Assembly (NCBI GenBank): GCA_028689495.1
Contig: JAQTWB010000015.1
Span: 1-52,332 of the forward strand
Direction: 5' to 3'
DNA: 52,332 bases
From: a bacterium
GTDB lineage: Bacteria > Bdellovibrionota_C > UBA2361 > SZUA-149 > JAQTWB01
Part shown: positions 1 through 8,642 of the stretch, in pieces
Layout of the letters: each line of letters starts with the position of its first letter
Position numbering within the stretch: the stretch's first letter is position 1
The notes under the pieces: model-generated
The model's database searches: none
Seen by the model: only the letters and a program-made list of their open reading frames with translations
Told to the model about the DNA's origin: nothing
Position numbers and translations under genes: made by a program

Positions 1-501
1 TTTGAATTCCTTGGTATATGCTCGCCTTTCTCTTTTCATCGTTCCCACTCTTTATACTTCTACTGTGGAAACACCTACCAATCCTTAACTACTTGTCAAC
101 ACAATGGGGGCAGATTCAATCAGGGTTCCCGCTTGGTTATCTTCAACAGGGGTTATCGGCAGAAGGAATGAGAAACATTAGGGAGTTACTGAAAAGCGGG
201 CAGAGCTCCAATTAACAGGTAACAGCCGAAATCATCGTTACTGGGGTGCCGAGCTCCAGTGAAAGTGATCACATGATCCTTTACACTTTAGCCCCCGGAA
301 GGTACCTCCAAAGGTATCTCGAAACAGGCGGAATCGAGTGACTCACCTTAAAAGCGCCCACAGATCCCGGTAAGAGCCGGGATGCGATAAAATCCCTCAT
401 CAAGAAAAAACGGCCAATTGTCGACATAATTGTTATCGAAATTTCCACTATCTCTTAAACAGGTTGCCCCATCAGGACAACCTCTGCAATGCGGAATAAA
501 A
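1..501. other. Gene-free 5' region with possible RNA structure
   Basis: No convincing gene is visible. Positions 218-300 are rich in self-complementarity: GTAAC (219-223) can pair with GTTAC (237-241), GGGG (243-246) with CCCC (292-295), and inside that AAAGTG (262-267) with CACTTT (284-289). A separate hairpin ATCCCGG/CCGGGAT spans 364-383. This could be the leader of the downstream HDOD operon or a small RNA, but it matches no riboswitch consensus I recognise. I see no clear sigma-70 promoter. Confidence 0.3.
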
Positions 502-1422
502 ATGTTAAGCAAATTCCTCACGGGCAAGAAAAAAACAAGCAGGACCTCACTTGCTACCCAGGAAAGAATTCAAAACATCCTTGGGTTACAAAAGCTTGAA
601 AGCATGCCGGTCAACGCTGCACGGGCTTTCGAACTGGCGTGTAGTCCGGACTCGGACATCGCGCTGTTTACCGAAGTAATTGAGTCAGATGAGGTGCTGA
701 GTGCCAAGATCATCCGCCTGGCCAATTCCGTTTATTATTACCGTGGCCAGAAAGCGACAGATATTGATTCGGCAGTCGCTTTTATCGGCCTCGAAGAACT
801 GCGCTGCCTCCTGAGTGCCACCCTTCTACAGAATTTCATCAAAGTTCAGCATAAGTCCCGGGAGGCTGTCTGGGAAAATGCTATCGCAACAGCGATTATG
901 GCCAAACATCTGGCTCGTTCTCTCAAAACTGTACCACCTGGGGAAGCTTTCCTTTGCGGTATTGTCCACGATGTCGGCAAACTGATGATGGTTGGCAAAA
1001 GCGGCACCATGTACGAAAAGGCTATCGAACGCTCTTGCGACGAAGACAGTAACGTGATGAGTGCGGAAGAAGAGGTCTTTGATGTAAACCACGTCGAGGT
1101 CGGAAAGTGGGTTGCCGAAAGCTGGCATTTCCCGGAAAGTGCGATTAGTGCGATTAGCCATCACCACGAACCCTGGCCGAAGTCTCCTCCAGGGCGAGGC
1201 CAGGAAATAGAAGCCTGGGTCTTGATTAAAGCAGCCGATATTCTCTGCCATAGCTTGGGGATAGGGCACCTATCTTACATGAAACCCCTCAGGGAAAAAG
1301 CGCTTAAACAAGTCGAACAAGCATTCACTGCCTGCGGTCTGACCAAAGAAAATGGGGAACAACTGCTCAAACGTTTCCTTGAAACTTTTGAAGACGAAAT
1401 GGCAAATTATATTGGCCCCTGA
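502..1422 (+). CDS. HDOD-domain signalling protein
   Basis: A 306-residue cytoplasmic protein whose HDOD domain covers roughly residues 30-230. Family features are the LPxxP-like stretch LESMPVNAARAFEL near residue 32 and the HD pair in IVHDVGKL (residues 156-157). HDOD proteins lack the full metal site of HD-GYP phosphodiesterases and usually act as non-catalytic signalling scaffolds. The ATG at 502 is preferred over an upstream in-frame TTG at 430, because the family alignment begins shortly after 502 and the upstream part is not domain-like. The stop lies 16 nt before the histidine kinase start, so the two are probably cotranscribed and may act in one pathway (inference). Confidence 0.85.
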   Translation: MLSKFLTGKKKTSRTSLATQERIQNILGLQKLESMPVNAARAFELACSPDSDIALFTEVIESDEVLSAKIIRLANSVYYYRGQKATDIDSAVAFIGLEELRCLLSATLLQNFIKVQHKSREAVWENAIATAIMAKHLARSLKTVPPGEAFLCGIVHDVGKLMMVGKSGTMYEKAIERSCDEDSNVMSAEEEVFDVNHVEVGKWVAESWHFPESAISAISHHHEPWPKSPPGRGQEIEAWVLIKAADILCHSLGIGHLSYMKPLREKALKQVEQAFTACGLTKENGEQLLKRFLETFEDEMANYIGP

Positions 1423-1438
1423 GCTGGAGTTAAAGAAG

Positions 1439-2734
1439 ATGTTCTATCTGCTTTCGCTGACAGTAGGTCTCCTTGCCGGTATCAGCCTTGCTGCGGCCAT
1501 CTCACTTATTGCCGTGATTCCCGGAGGGCACGAGCGTCCACTGGTCCAAAAACTAAAAAAGAAAGTTCTCACCCTTGCACTTAAAGTCCCGCTACTATCC
1601 AGGTACGTTCACCATATCCAGTCACTTAACGATAAAATCAGACGACAAAACATCATTCTTGACAACACGCCTTCAGCTCTCCTGCTCCATCATCCGAATG
1701 GAACCATTGAACCGGTCAGTACCTCGGCATCATTCTTGACCGGATGGACTACACTTGAAATTCGCACTCCCAACGGAGAGTTCCTCGAAAAAATCATCTC
1801 CGACGGCGAACGAGAAAAATTTGACCGTGCCCTGATGGTTGCCCGAATGGGTGAACCGCATCTTGTCCGTCACAAGTTGCGCCATAGAAACGGCATGCTG
1901 CTCGATGTCGAAACAAGATTCCTGCCAATTGGTTCTCCGCGGCAGGAAGTCCAGTTAGTACTCTCCGTCAGCACTGACATCACGGCTCTTTGCCGCTTTC
2001 AGGAACAGGTGGAACGAAAAAACCAGGATATGCGCGATTTCACATCAATGATCTCCCACGACCTGAAAGCGCCAATCTATACGATTAAAGGGATGTCAGA
2101 AGCTCTCGGTGAAGACTTCAAAGACGCTCTCAGCGAACGTGGCGGACTCGACCTGTTGAACTTTATCAAAGACTCCTGCTCGCGTATGGAATCACTTGTT
2201 AAAAGTGTCGTCGACTATGCTAGCCTTTCCTCGACAATGCTGAATGTAGAGAATGTGCCATTGAGCGATATTCTCGAACAGGTCAGCAGAGATCATCGGC
2301 AAATGATCCTTGAATCGGAGGCTCGTCTTTCCTTCCCGAAAAACATGCCAACCTTGATGAGCGACTCTACGCGCATCTATCAGGTATTTTCCAACCTTGT
2401 CGGCAACTCGCTTAAATATCGCTCTCCATACCGCACCCCGGTGATAGAAATCAGCGCGGCCCAGGAAGGACCGGCCCTTATGATCTCAATCAAGGATAAC
2501 GGAATAGGTATTCCTGGAGATAAACTCGAAGAAATCTTCCGCCCATTCAAGCGAGCCCATCAAAGCGGCGCCGAAGGAAGCGGAATCGGACTGGCCTGCG
2601 TGCAGAAAATCATGGAAAAACTTGGGGGTAAGGTGTCCGTGGCGAGCACAGATGGAATCGGATCCACTTTTACACTTTTATTCCCAGCTGCTATCGTCTG
2701 CAGTGACCATGCACCACCACGCGAAAGCGCCTGA
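1439..2734 (+). CDS. Membrane-anchored PAS sensor histidine kinase
   Basis: A 431-residue histidine kinase. One N-terminal membrane segment (residues 4-28) is followed by a short basic linker, a PAS-like domain (about 70-185), a HisKA dimerisation domain with the phospho-acceptor His in SMISHDLKAP (H207), and a HATPase domain with the N-box NLVGNSLKY, G1 DNGIGI and G2 GSGIGLA. All motifs needed for autophosphorylation are present. The start at 1439 follows GGAG at good spacing; a longer frame from 1352 would run deep into the HDOD gene. No response regulator gene is adjacent, so its partner is probably encoded elsewhere. Operon context: HDOD protein upstream, nucleoside phosphorylase downstream. 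Confidence 0.9.
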   Translation: MFYLLSLTVGLLAGISLAAAISLIAVIPGGHERPLVQKLKKKVLTLALKVPLLSRYVHHIQSLNDKIRRQNIILDNTPSALLLHHPNGTIEPVSTSASFLTGWTTLEIRTPNGEFLEKIISDGEREKFDRALMVARMGEPHLVRHKLRHRNGMLLDVETRFLPIGSPRQEVQLVLSVSTDITALCRFQEQVERKNQDMRDFTSMISHDLKAPIYTIKGMSEALGEDFKDALSERGGLDLLNFIKDSCSRMESLVKSVVDYASLSSTMLNVENVPLSDILEQVSRDHRQMILESEARLSFPKNMPTLMSDSTRIYQVFSNLVGNSLKYRSPYRTPVIEISAAQEGPALMISIKDNGIGIPGDKLEEIFRPFKRAHQSGAEGSGIGLACVQKIMEKLGGKVSVASTDGIGSTFTLLFPAAIVCSDHAPPRESA

Positions 2735-2775
2735 GTCGATAACGCCGTAAACATCAATTCTGCCAATCCAAGTCG

Positions 2776-3531
2776 ATGAAACAATCACTATCAGACCTTA
2801 TACCGTGTTTTGAATTACCGTGGCATGTGCCGCGAAACGTGATTTATCTGCCATCAGGTCCGGTCTATAAGGTGTTTGAACGTGAGCTACGCCGCTCATC
2901 GCGAATCACAGGACAAAAACTTGTCGCCGGAACAATTCAATGTCTGATCGCCGAAAACGCTTTGCTGGTCGGCCCGGCAATCGGCGAACCGGCCGCGGCG
3001 CTGGCTCTTGCTCCCCTGCTCCACTCCGGAGGAGAAAACGTCTTTCTTTGCGGCACTTGTGGCTACATCTCGCCGCAGCCGTCAACAGACGCAGAAATTA
3101 AACCTCTGGCCGATATCGGCTCAATAATTTATCCGACAACCGCCCTCGGTGGAAAAACCGCACAGGTGCTGAACTTCATTCCGGGAGTTCCCTGGATAAA
3201 ATCATCGCACCAGGAAGCGTTGGAAAGTCACCTGCGAAATAACGCTCCAGACCTGCAATCACTCAATGGTTCTGTCTGGACTACCGACATCCCACCGCTC
3301 GTTTCAAGCAAAGAATTCCTCTCCTACCGGGATGAGGGAGCCGTCGCCGTAGAAATGGAACTTGCAACTGTCTATCAACTCTGCCAGCTGAGCAACAAAC
3401 CATTAGCCGCTGTGTTTGCCGTATCTGACTCCCTCGGAGCGGTCCATCGGCGCGGTTTCGCCGCTGACGCCCTCAAATCAACCCTTCAGCAACTGGCACA
3501 CGAATTGCTTTCACTTGCCCAGGCGGCATAA
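2776..3531 (+). CDS. Nucleoside phosphorylase-superfamily protein
   Basis: A 251-residue protein of the PNP/UDP phosphorylase superfamily. Supporting segments are VGPAIGEPAAALAL (phosphate-loop-like, about 66-79), the FLCGTCGYI strand (90-98), the base/ribose-binding AVEMELATVY (191-200) and the VSDSLG segment, where D218 corresponds to the catalytic Asp of the family. Family members cleave nucleosides or related N-ribosyl compounds with phosphate or water. The substrate cannot be assigned from sequence. It begins 41 nt after the kinase gene. Its place behind an HDOD protein and a kinase is unusual for a salvage enzyme and could hint at nucleotide-derived signalling or at adenosylhomocysteine/futalosine-type metabolism (speculative). 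Confidence 0.75.
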   Translation: MKQSLSDLIPCFELPWHVPRNVIYLPSGPVYKVFERELRRSSRITGQKLVAGTIQCLIAENALLVGPAIGEPAAALALAPLLHSGGENVFLCGTCGYISPQPSTDAEIKPLADIGSIIYPTTALGGKTAQVLNFIPGVPWIKSSHQEALESHLRNNAPDLQSLNGSVWTTDIPPLVSSKEFLSYRDEGAVAVEMELATVYQLCQLSNKPLAAVFAVSDSLGAVHRRGFAADALKSTLQQLAHELLSLAQAA

Positions 3532-3617
3532 AACCCGGATTAAGTGGTTTTTCACTGACGAAAACCTGCCAACTCCCGCCGCGCAACGTTTATATGACGA
3601 CACTGGAGGCACGGCCA

Positions 3618-4553
3618 ATGGCAACAATCTCAAGCAGCAATACTGCTACGCAAGCATCTGCAATCACTAAAAATGAGTCCAGCAACAGCGAGTCGACCAG
3701 CGCCGCCAGCGTTTCCGATGATTTTAAGGGCTATATGCTGAATGCTCTGGGCAAAGAAGATACATCCGATGTCAGTGAGGAGGAACTTTTTGCCGCCCTG
3801 ATCCAGAAAGAAGTAGCAACGGTAGACAGCAGCACCGAAAAACTGTTCAAAGACAAATTCGAAGAAATGAAAAAATCCCTCGCCCGTGCTGATGGCATCG
3901 TGTCTTACGAAGACGCGGCCAACAAAACACTCGATTTTCTCATCAACGACGGAACAATCGATTCGACAACTGCGGAAAAACTTCGTTCCACGGCTTTTCG
4001 GGCCGCACAGCTCGACAATAATCTCGACAAGCTCTACGACGACCGCGGCAGCGCCAATGATCCAACGGTAGCCATAGCGAAAATCTCTGAAGCCCTGGTT
4101 AAAATCCAACAAGCACTGAGCGATATCGCAGAAGGAAAAACTACCGTCACTGAAAGTAGCGCAAGCGAGAGCAGCACAACAGAAAATGCCGTCAAAGATA
4201 GCAGTTCCAGTTCCACCAGCAACGGCAACACGGCACGGTCACTAGACGGTGATGGCGGATTTCTCTGGAAAGCAACCTCGGAGTCCGATGGTAATCTTGT
4301 CGTCCTGCTGCCAACCGATATAAAAGCCTCTTCCATCAGTAGCGTTGAAGTACACAGTGGGGAGCCATTCAGTAGCAGCACTCTGCTTGGGCAAGGAACA
4401 TTTAGCGGAGACACGGCAAATGGCGGGCGAGCGCACTTTCGCTTTAGCAAGCCAGGCAGCCAATACGGCAGCAGTGCTTACCTCGTTGCCAAACTGAACG
4501 ACGGAAGCTCAATTTCCTATCTGATTGAAAACCCGGGCGAGAGAAACGACTGA
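3618..4553 (+). CDS. Ser/Thr-rich acidic protein of unknown function
   Basis: A 311-residue protein I do not recognise. There is no signal peptide or membrane segment. It has a Ser/Thr/Asn-rich N-terminus (1-35), a helical acidic middle (about 40-180), a low-complexity Ser/Thr linker (about 180-215) and a C-terminal part (215-311) that looks like a compact beta domain (FLWKATSESDGNLVVLLP, then GSAYLVAKLNDGS-type strands). The ATG at 3618 is chosen because GGAGG lies about 8 nt upstream; an in-frame ATG at 3594 is weaker. The layout of helical region, disordered linker and beta domain recalls secreted or appendage-associated proteins, but no export signal is seen. It is last in the HDOD-kinase-phosphorylase run. 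Confidence 0.7.
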   Translation: MATISSSNTATQASAITKNESSNSESTSAASVSDDFKGYMLNALGKEDTSDVSEEELFAALIQKEVATVDSSTEKLFKDKFEEMKKSLARADGIVSYEDAANKTLDFLINDGTIDSTTAEKLRSTAFRAAQLDNNLDKLYDDRGSANDPTVAIAKISEALVKIQQALSDIAEGKTTVTESSASESSTTENAVKDSSSSSTSNGNTARSLDGDGGFLWKATSESDGNLVVLLPTDIKASSISSVEVHSGEPFSSSTLLGQGTFSGDTANGGRAHFRFSKPGSQYGSSAYLVAKLNDGSSISYLIENPGERND

Positions 4554-4555
4554 CG

Positions 4556-4587
4556 AAAAAGTTCCCGGGGGAAAACTCCCGGGGAAC
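4556..4587 (-). terminator. Rho-independent terminator of the aminotransferase gene
   Basis: A strong GC-rich hairpin (GTTCCC at 4561-4566 pairs with GGGAAC at 4582-4587, extended inward by GGG/CCC past a small bulge). On the minus strand it is followed directly by a run of five T (AAAAA at 4556-4560 on plus). It lies between two convergent genes and most clearly terminates the minus-strand transcript. Confidence 0.7.
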
Positions 4588-4599
4588 ATGCGCGGACAA

Positions 4600-5835
4600 T
4601 TATTCCCGAACCCGCGCGGCAGCCAGTTTAATACAGCAGGCGAGTACTTCTGTCGCTTTTTCCAAATCTTTGGCTACCGGCATACTTGGCGCAATACGTA
4701 TATTACTGTCCTGTGGATCTTTGCCATAAGGGAAAGTGGCACCTGCTGGTGTAAGCTTGACGCCAGCATCACTGGCAAGCTTAACTACAGCACGGGCCAT
4801 CCCCGGCTTTGTGTCGAGACTGATAAAATATCCGCCCTCGGGTTTGCTCCAACAAGCAAGTTCACTTCCGGCAAGTTCGCGATTGAGCACACAATCAACA
4901 ATTTGAAACTTCGGCTTGAGGATTTCAGCATGCTTCTTCATATGCGCCAGCACACCTGAATAATCGCCAAAAAACTGAATGTGCCGCAGTTGATTGACCT
5001 TGTCCGGCCCAATCGTCTGCATGTTGATGCTCTTCAAAAGAAATTTGAGGTTGGCCTGACTTGCCGCAAGAGCCGAAACTCCGCCACCTGCCAAAGTGAT
5101 TTTTGATGTCGACGAAAACTGTATCCAGCGTTCGCTGTTACCAGCGGCTTCACAAGCAGATTTAATCGAAAGCAGACTTGCCGGTGCTCCGTCGAGCATA
5201 TGCACAGCATAGGCGTTGTCCCAGAAAATGCGAAAATCCGGGGCAGCGCATTTCATTATGGCCAACGCTCTAACAACATCATCGGTGTAAGTAACACCAC
5301 TTGGATTGCTGTATTTTGGCACGCACCAGATACCCTTGATTGCCGCATCCTCGGCAACGAGACGCTCGACAACCTCCATCTGCGGTCCCTCGCCGTTCAT
5401 TGGCACGGGAATCATTTCAATGCCAAAAATTTCACAAATTGAAAAATGACGATCATATCCCGGCACCGGACAGAGAAACTTAACCTTGCCAACACCCCAA
5501 GGAGAGGATGCACCAGGAGAAGCAAATAATAGGTGACGACAAATCGTGTCATACATCAGCTGCAGACTGGAATTGCCGCCTACCAGAACATCCGCAGCAG
5601 CAACATCCATAACTTCCGCAAAAATTCCACGCATCGCCGAAAGCCCCTCGACACCCCCATAGTTGCGGCAGTCAACACCATCCGCGTCTTTGAATTTCCC
5701 TTTCCCCGGCAAATTCAGCATCTCATCACTCAAATCGAGCTGCGACGACGACGGTTTTCCTCTGGTCATATCAAGAGACAAGTTTTCTGCACAAAAAGAC
5801 TCATAAGCCAATTCAAGCGCACGCAGATCCGACAT
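4600..5835 (-). CDS. Aspartate aminotransferase, Rv3722c-like (PF12897 type)
   Basis: A 411-residue PLP enzyme of fold type I. The N-terminal LDMTRGKPSSSQLDLS is the hallmark of the group that includes mycobacterial Rv3722c, the main aspartate aminotransferase of that genus. PLP-site residues are visible: N177 in KYSNPSG, D206 and Y209 in WDNAY, and the Schiff-base lysine K245 in SSTSKITLAGGG. The likely reaction is aspartate plus 2-oxoglutarate to oxaloacetate plus glutamate. The start at 5835 is supported by GGAG 7 nt upstream and by the usual family N-terminus; the frame is open for a further 60 codons upstream, but that extension has no family character. It is monocistronic, divergent from rplU. 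Confidence 0.88.
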   Translation of the reverse strand: MSDLRALELAYESFCAENLSLDMTRGKPSSSQLDLSDEMLNLPGKGKFKDADGVDCRNYGGVEGLSAMRGIFAEVMDVAAADVLVGGNSSLQLMYDTICRHLLFASPGASSPWGVGKVKFLCPVPGYDRHFSICEIFGIEMIPVPMNGEGPQMEVVERLVAEDAAIKGIWCVPKYSNPSGVTYTDDVVRALAIMKCAAPDFRIFWDNAYAVHMLDGAPASLLSIKSACEAAGNSERWIQFSSTSKITLAGGGVSALAASQANLKFLLKSINMQTIGPDKVNQLRHIQFFGDYSGVLAHMKKHAEILKPKFQIVDCVLNRELAGSELACWSKPEGGYFISLDTKPGMARAVVKLASDAGVKLTPAGATFPYGKDPQDSNIRIAPSMPVAKDLEKATEVLACCIKLAAARVRE

Positions 5836-6275
5836 GACAATCTCCAGCAATAAATAAACATCACCCTGAAACCGGGTTATGTGACCAAATATCCCCCCAA
5901 CCCGGTCCAACAACAAAGAATATTGCGCCTTAATAGCCCGAGTAACACGGCTAGTCGATACATCAATGAATAATAATGTCGCCAAAGTCTTGAAAATCAT
6001 AGCTGCTTCAGGCATGTATAGCCGCCGCTGCCCGAGGCCAGGCCACTGCGCTGAGTGAACATCATATAAATGCTTGACTCAGAAGCGGTTTAAAGCCCGG
6101 GAATGAGCTGTGTCATTCATCTGCGTTGATTGACAACGTTTGACCAGCGTTCGATTTACCCGCCCAAATTTGTGGCTGGAAAATCCGCGGACCCCGGCAG
6201 ATAACACTATCTGCTGGCTGGGCAACCTGCTGAAATTATTAATTAAGCGCCAGAATATTGGCGGGAGGAAGTTAA
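5836..6275. promoter_or_regulatory. Divergent regulatory region, aminotransferase / rplU
   Basis: This 440-nt gene-free stretch separates the minus-strand aminotransferase from rplU. Directly upstream of the aminotransferase is a perfect 8-bp inverted repeat, ACCGGGTT (5871-5878) and AACCCGGT (5899-5906), placed to form a 5'-UTR hairpin or an operator. On the rplU side there is TTGACA at 6130-6135 with a poor -10 (GATTTA) 17 nt downstream. Two hairpins follow: GCAGATA/TATCTGC (about 6198-6215) and CGCCA/TGGCG just before the GGGAGG ribosome binding site. The latter pair could be an L21-type autoregulatory leader (inference, not consensus-checked). Confidence 0.35.
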
Positions 6276-6590
6276 ATGTTTGCAGTCATCCGAACCGGGG
6301 GCAAGCAGTACAAGGTTGAGCCTGGTACCTTGCTTGATATTGAGTTGGTCCCAGGAGAAGCCGGGGAAAGTATCGAATTTGCCGAAGTTTTGCTTCTCGG
6401 CAGCGAAGGTAAAACTGTTGTTGGCCAACCTACTGTTGCCGGCGCTACTGTATCAGCAAGAATTCTCGAACAAAAGCGAGGACCAAAACTGATTATCTTC
6501 AAAAAGCTGCGCCGTCACGGTCACCAGCTCAAGAAAGGTCACAGACAGGAACTTACCAGAGTTAAAATTGAAAAGATCGTTGCGGCATAG
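6276..6590 (+). CDS. rplU: 50S ribosomal protein bL21
   Basis: A 104-residue bL21, the normal length, beginning MFAVIRTGGKQYKV and ending in the conserved GHRQELTRVKIEKI. It binds 23S rRNA in the large subunit. The ribosome binding site GGGAGG sits 8 nt before the ATG. The order rplU-rpmA-obg is the classical conserved arrangement. The 163-nt gap to rpmA contains an imperfect GGTGCAAG/CTTGTGCC hairpin (about 6603-6633). Confidence 0.98.
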   Translation: MFAVIRTGGKQYKVEPGTLLDIELVPGEAGESIEFAEVLLLGSEGKTVVGQPTVAGATVSARILEQKRGPKLIIFKKLRRHGHQLKKGHRQELTRVKIEKIVAA

Positions 6591-6753
6591 CAATAATCTT
6601 CAAGGTGCAAGAGGCTGATTCCCCCTTGTGCCGCCGGCCTGTCTTCGACTGATTCACTCTGACGAACAGAACGGTTTTAAAAAGTTATCAATCGAACCTG
6701 GGTCGCGTGCGACCCGCAATAACAACAATGAATTTAGACTTTCGGAGTTAGAT

Positions 6754-7005
6754 ATGGCTCACAAGAAAGCCGGTGGTTCCTCCAGAAACGGACGTGATTC
6801 ACCAGGACAAAGACTTGGCGTAAAAAAGTTTGGTGGCGAGCATGTAATTCCCGGCAATATCATTGTCAGGCAGCATGGAACCAGCTTCCACCCAGGCAGT
6901 AATGTTGGTATGGGCAGCGACTACACACTGTTTGCCCTTGTCGAGGGAACTGTAAGCTTCGAGCCCAAGGGCCGAGACAAGAAACAGGTAAGCGTTATAC
7001 CTTGA
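6754..7005 (+). CDS. rpmA: 50S ribosomal protein bL27
   Basis: An 83-residue bL27 starting [20 protein letters not shown], the normal mature-type N-terminus without the Firmicute cleavable extension. The N-terminal tail reaches the peptidyl-transferase centre. GGAG lies 9 nt before the ATG; the frame is open further upstream but the family start is unambiguous. Its TGA overlaps the TTG start of obg by 4 nt (TTGA), indicating translational coupling. Confidence 0.97.
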   Translation: MAHKKAGGSSRNGRDSPGQRLGVKKFGGEHVIPGNIIVRQHGTSFHPGSNVGMGSDYTLFALVEGTVSFEPKGRDKKQVSVIP

Positions 7006-8054
7006 AATTTGTAGACCAAGTTAAGCTTACTGCCGTCGCCGGCTCCGGCGGCGACGGCCACATCGGCTGGCACCGGGAAAAGTTCATCCCTATGGGTGGG
7101 CCCGATGGCGGCAATGGCGGCGACGGCGGTGCTGTCGTATTTCTCGCCGACCCTTCCGTAAATACCCTTGTCGATTACGCTCACTCCCCTGCTCTTCGTG
7201 GCCAAAAAGGCGAGCCGGGAGGTAGCGACAACAAAAGCGGCAAATCCGGCAAAGATCTCATTCTCAAAGTTCCTGTTGGCACACAGTTCATCGCTCGCGA
7301 TACTGTTGTCGCCGATCTGGATACGCCAGGGTCCTGTTGGGTTGCCGCCCGCGGCGGACGGGGCGGACGGGGTAACAGCACCTTCAAGTCCGCATCAAAC
7401 CGTGCACCTCACATTGCCGAACGAGGCCAGGACGGCGAATCGGTAACAATTACTCTCTCATTAAAACTCGTTGCCGATGTCGGACTTGTCGGCTTTCCAA
7501 ATGCCGGGAAATCAACCCTGATTTCCAGCGTCTCTGCCGCAAAACCGGAAATAGCCGACTATCCGTTTACAACATTGACACCCAATCTTGGAGTTGTCAG
7601 AGTTGCCGAAGAAAAAAGTTTCCTCCTTGCAGATATTCCGGGACTAATTCCGGGTGCACACCTCGGCAAAGGCCTGGGGCATGAGTTCCTCAAACACCTG
7701 GAAAGAACAGCATCCCTGCTCTTCCTCATCGACTGTTCTTCGTTCGCCTATGTTGAACCGGCTGTTGACGATGAAACTTTGAGAAACTTTGTCCTCGAAC
7801 AATATCAATCACTCGATTTTGAATTGTCAGCTTTCTCCGAACATTTCTCTCGCATCCCTCGATTGGTCGCTGTTTCCAAAAATGATATTCCTGTCTGCGA
7901 AAAAGCTTTCGCTGTTGCAAAAGACTGGTTTGCCGAACGTGGCATTGAAATCCTTTCGATTTCAAGCCACCGTCAATCAGGACTTAACGAACTTAAAGAC
8001 AAACTTTTCCGACAAATCTGTGAAACCAAAAGAGCTTCTCATGAGCAAAACTGA
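7002..8054 (+). CDS. obg: Obg-family ribosome assembly GTPase
   Basis: A 350-residue Obg/CgtA protein. It has the glycine-rich Obg fold (residues 1-160, with [17 protein letters not shown] and GGNGGDGG) and a G domain with G1 GFPNAGKST, switch segment [11 protein letters not shown] and G3 [10 protein letters not shown]. It binds the 50S subunit during late assembly. The G4 motif reads SKND where NKxD is usual, so the guanine-contacting Asn appears to be Ser; SKxD variants exist in other GTPases. There is no long C-terminal OCT/TGS domain. The start is TTG at 7002, overlapping the rpmA stop. Confidence 0.95.
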   Translation: MKFVDQVKLTAVAGSGGDGHIGWHREKFIPMGGPDGGNGGDGGAVVFLADPSVNTLVDYAHSPALRGQKGEPGGSDNKSGKSGKDLILKVPVGTQFIARDTVVADLDTPGSCWVAARGGRGGRGNSTFKSASNRAPHIAERGQDGESVTITLSLKLVADVGLVGFPNAGKSTLISSVSAAKPEIADYPFTTLTPNLGVVRVAEEKSFLLADIPGLIPGAHLGKGLGHEFLKHLERTASLLFLIDCSSFAYVEPAVDDETLRNFVLEQYQSLDFELSAFSEHFSRIPRLVAVSKNDIPVCEKAFAVAKDWFAERGIEILSISSHRQSGLNELKDKLFRQICETKRASHEQN

Positions 8055-8544
8055 AGAAACTGCCGCCGACAGAAAAGCCACGGCCGGTCGAATAGACTAC
8101 ATGACAAAGAAGCGTGAAGCGCTTGTTTCAGACCTAACATCGGAAGCTGCTGTGAAGCTTGCAGCCGAAGTTGTCCTCGGGCAAAAGGGGCTTGATGTTT
8201 GTCCGATTAACGTCAAACACCTCACTGACATAACCGAAGGGATCCTCATCGCCAGCGGCACGTCGCAAAAACATGTGCAAGGCATGGCCGACAAAGTGAT
8301 GATGGAACTCAAACCACACGGAGAAGAAGCAATTTCTGTCTCCGGTTATGAATCTGGTGACTGGATCCTGCTCGATTACGGCAACTTCATTGTTCACCTC
8401 TTCCATATCCCGATTCGTGACTTTTACAATCTCGAAGAGCTCTGGAAAAACGGCACATTCCTCAAACTGCCAGAAGAGCTTGAACAAATTCTTAAAAGAC
8501 AAAGAACCCGCAGTAATCCTTTTGGTGGCGGTTCGGCCGAGTAA
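8041..8544 (+). CDS. rsfS: Ribosomal silencing factor RsfS
   Basis: A 167-residue RsfS (DUF143/Iojap). It binds bL14 (uL14) and prevents subunit joining when nutrients are scarce. The core is residues 40-150, with the conserved DITEGILIASGTSQKHVQ and GDWILLDYGNFIVHLF. The family is typically 105-130 residues. Here there is a charged N-terminal extension of about 30 residues and a C-terminal tail of about 20 residues ending SNPFGGGSAE. The gene overlaps obg by 14 nt. Its usual neighbour nadD is absent, replaced by direct linkage to obg. Confidence 0.93.
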   Translation: MSKTEETAADRKATAGRIDYMTKKREALVSDLTSEAAVKLAAEVVLGQKGLDVCPINVKHLTDITEGILIASGTSQKHVQGMADKVMMELKPHGEEAISVSGYESGDWILLDYGNFIVHLFHIPIRDFYNLEELWKNGTFLKLPEELEQILKRQRTRSNPFGGGSAE

Positions 8545-8642
8545 ATTAAGCCGAGTAGAGTTGAGAGAACAAAACTTCACGTCAAGCCGAGGATGACGTA
8601 CGGCAAACGACAATGCGCCAAACCGACTACGGACAATCCTGT

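Noticed and set aside
18..215. 65-codon plus-strand frame with hydrophobic start
   Set aside because: No ribosome binding site, no family, and it runs into the hairpin-rich region; likely chance.
3630..4450. Long antisense frames inside the Ser-rich gene
   Set aside because: They are shadows created by biased Ser/Thr codons of the plus-strand gene, which has a good start and operon position.
4525..5853. Plus-strand frames across the aminotransferase
   Set aside because: They lie antisense to a gene with clear PLP motifs.
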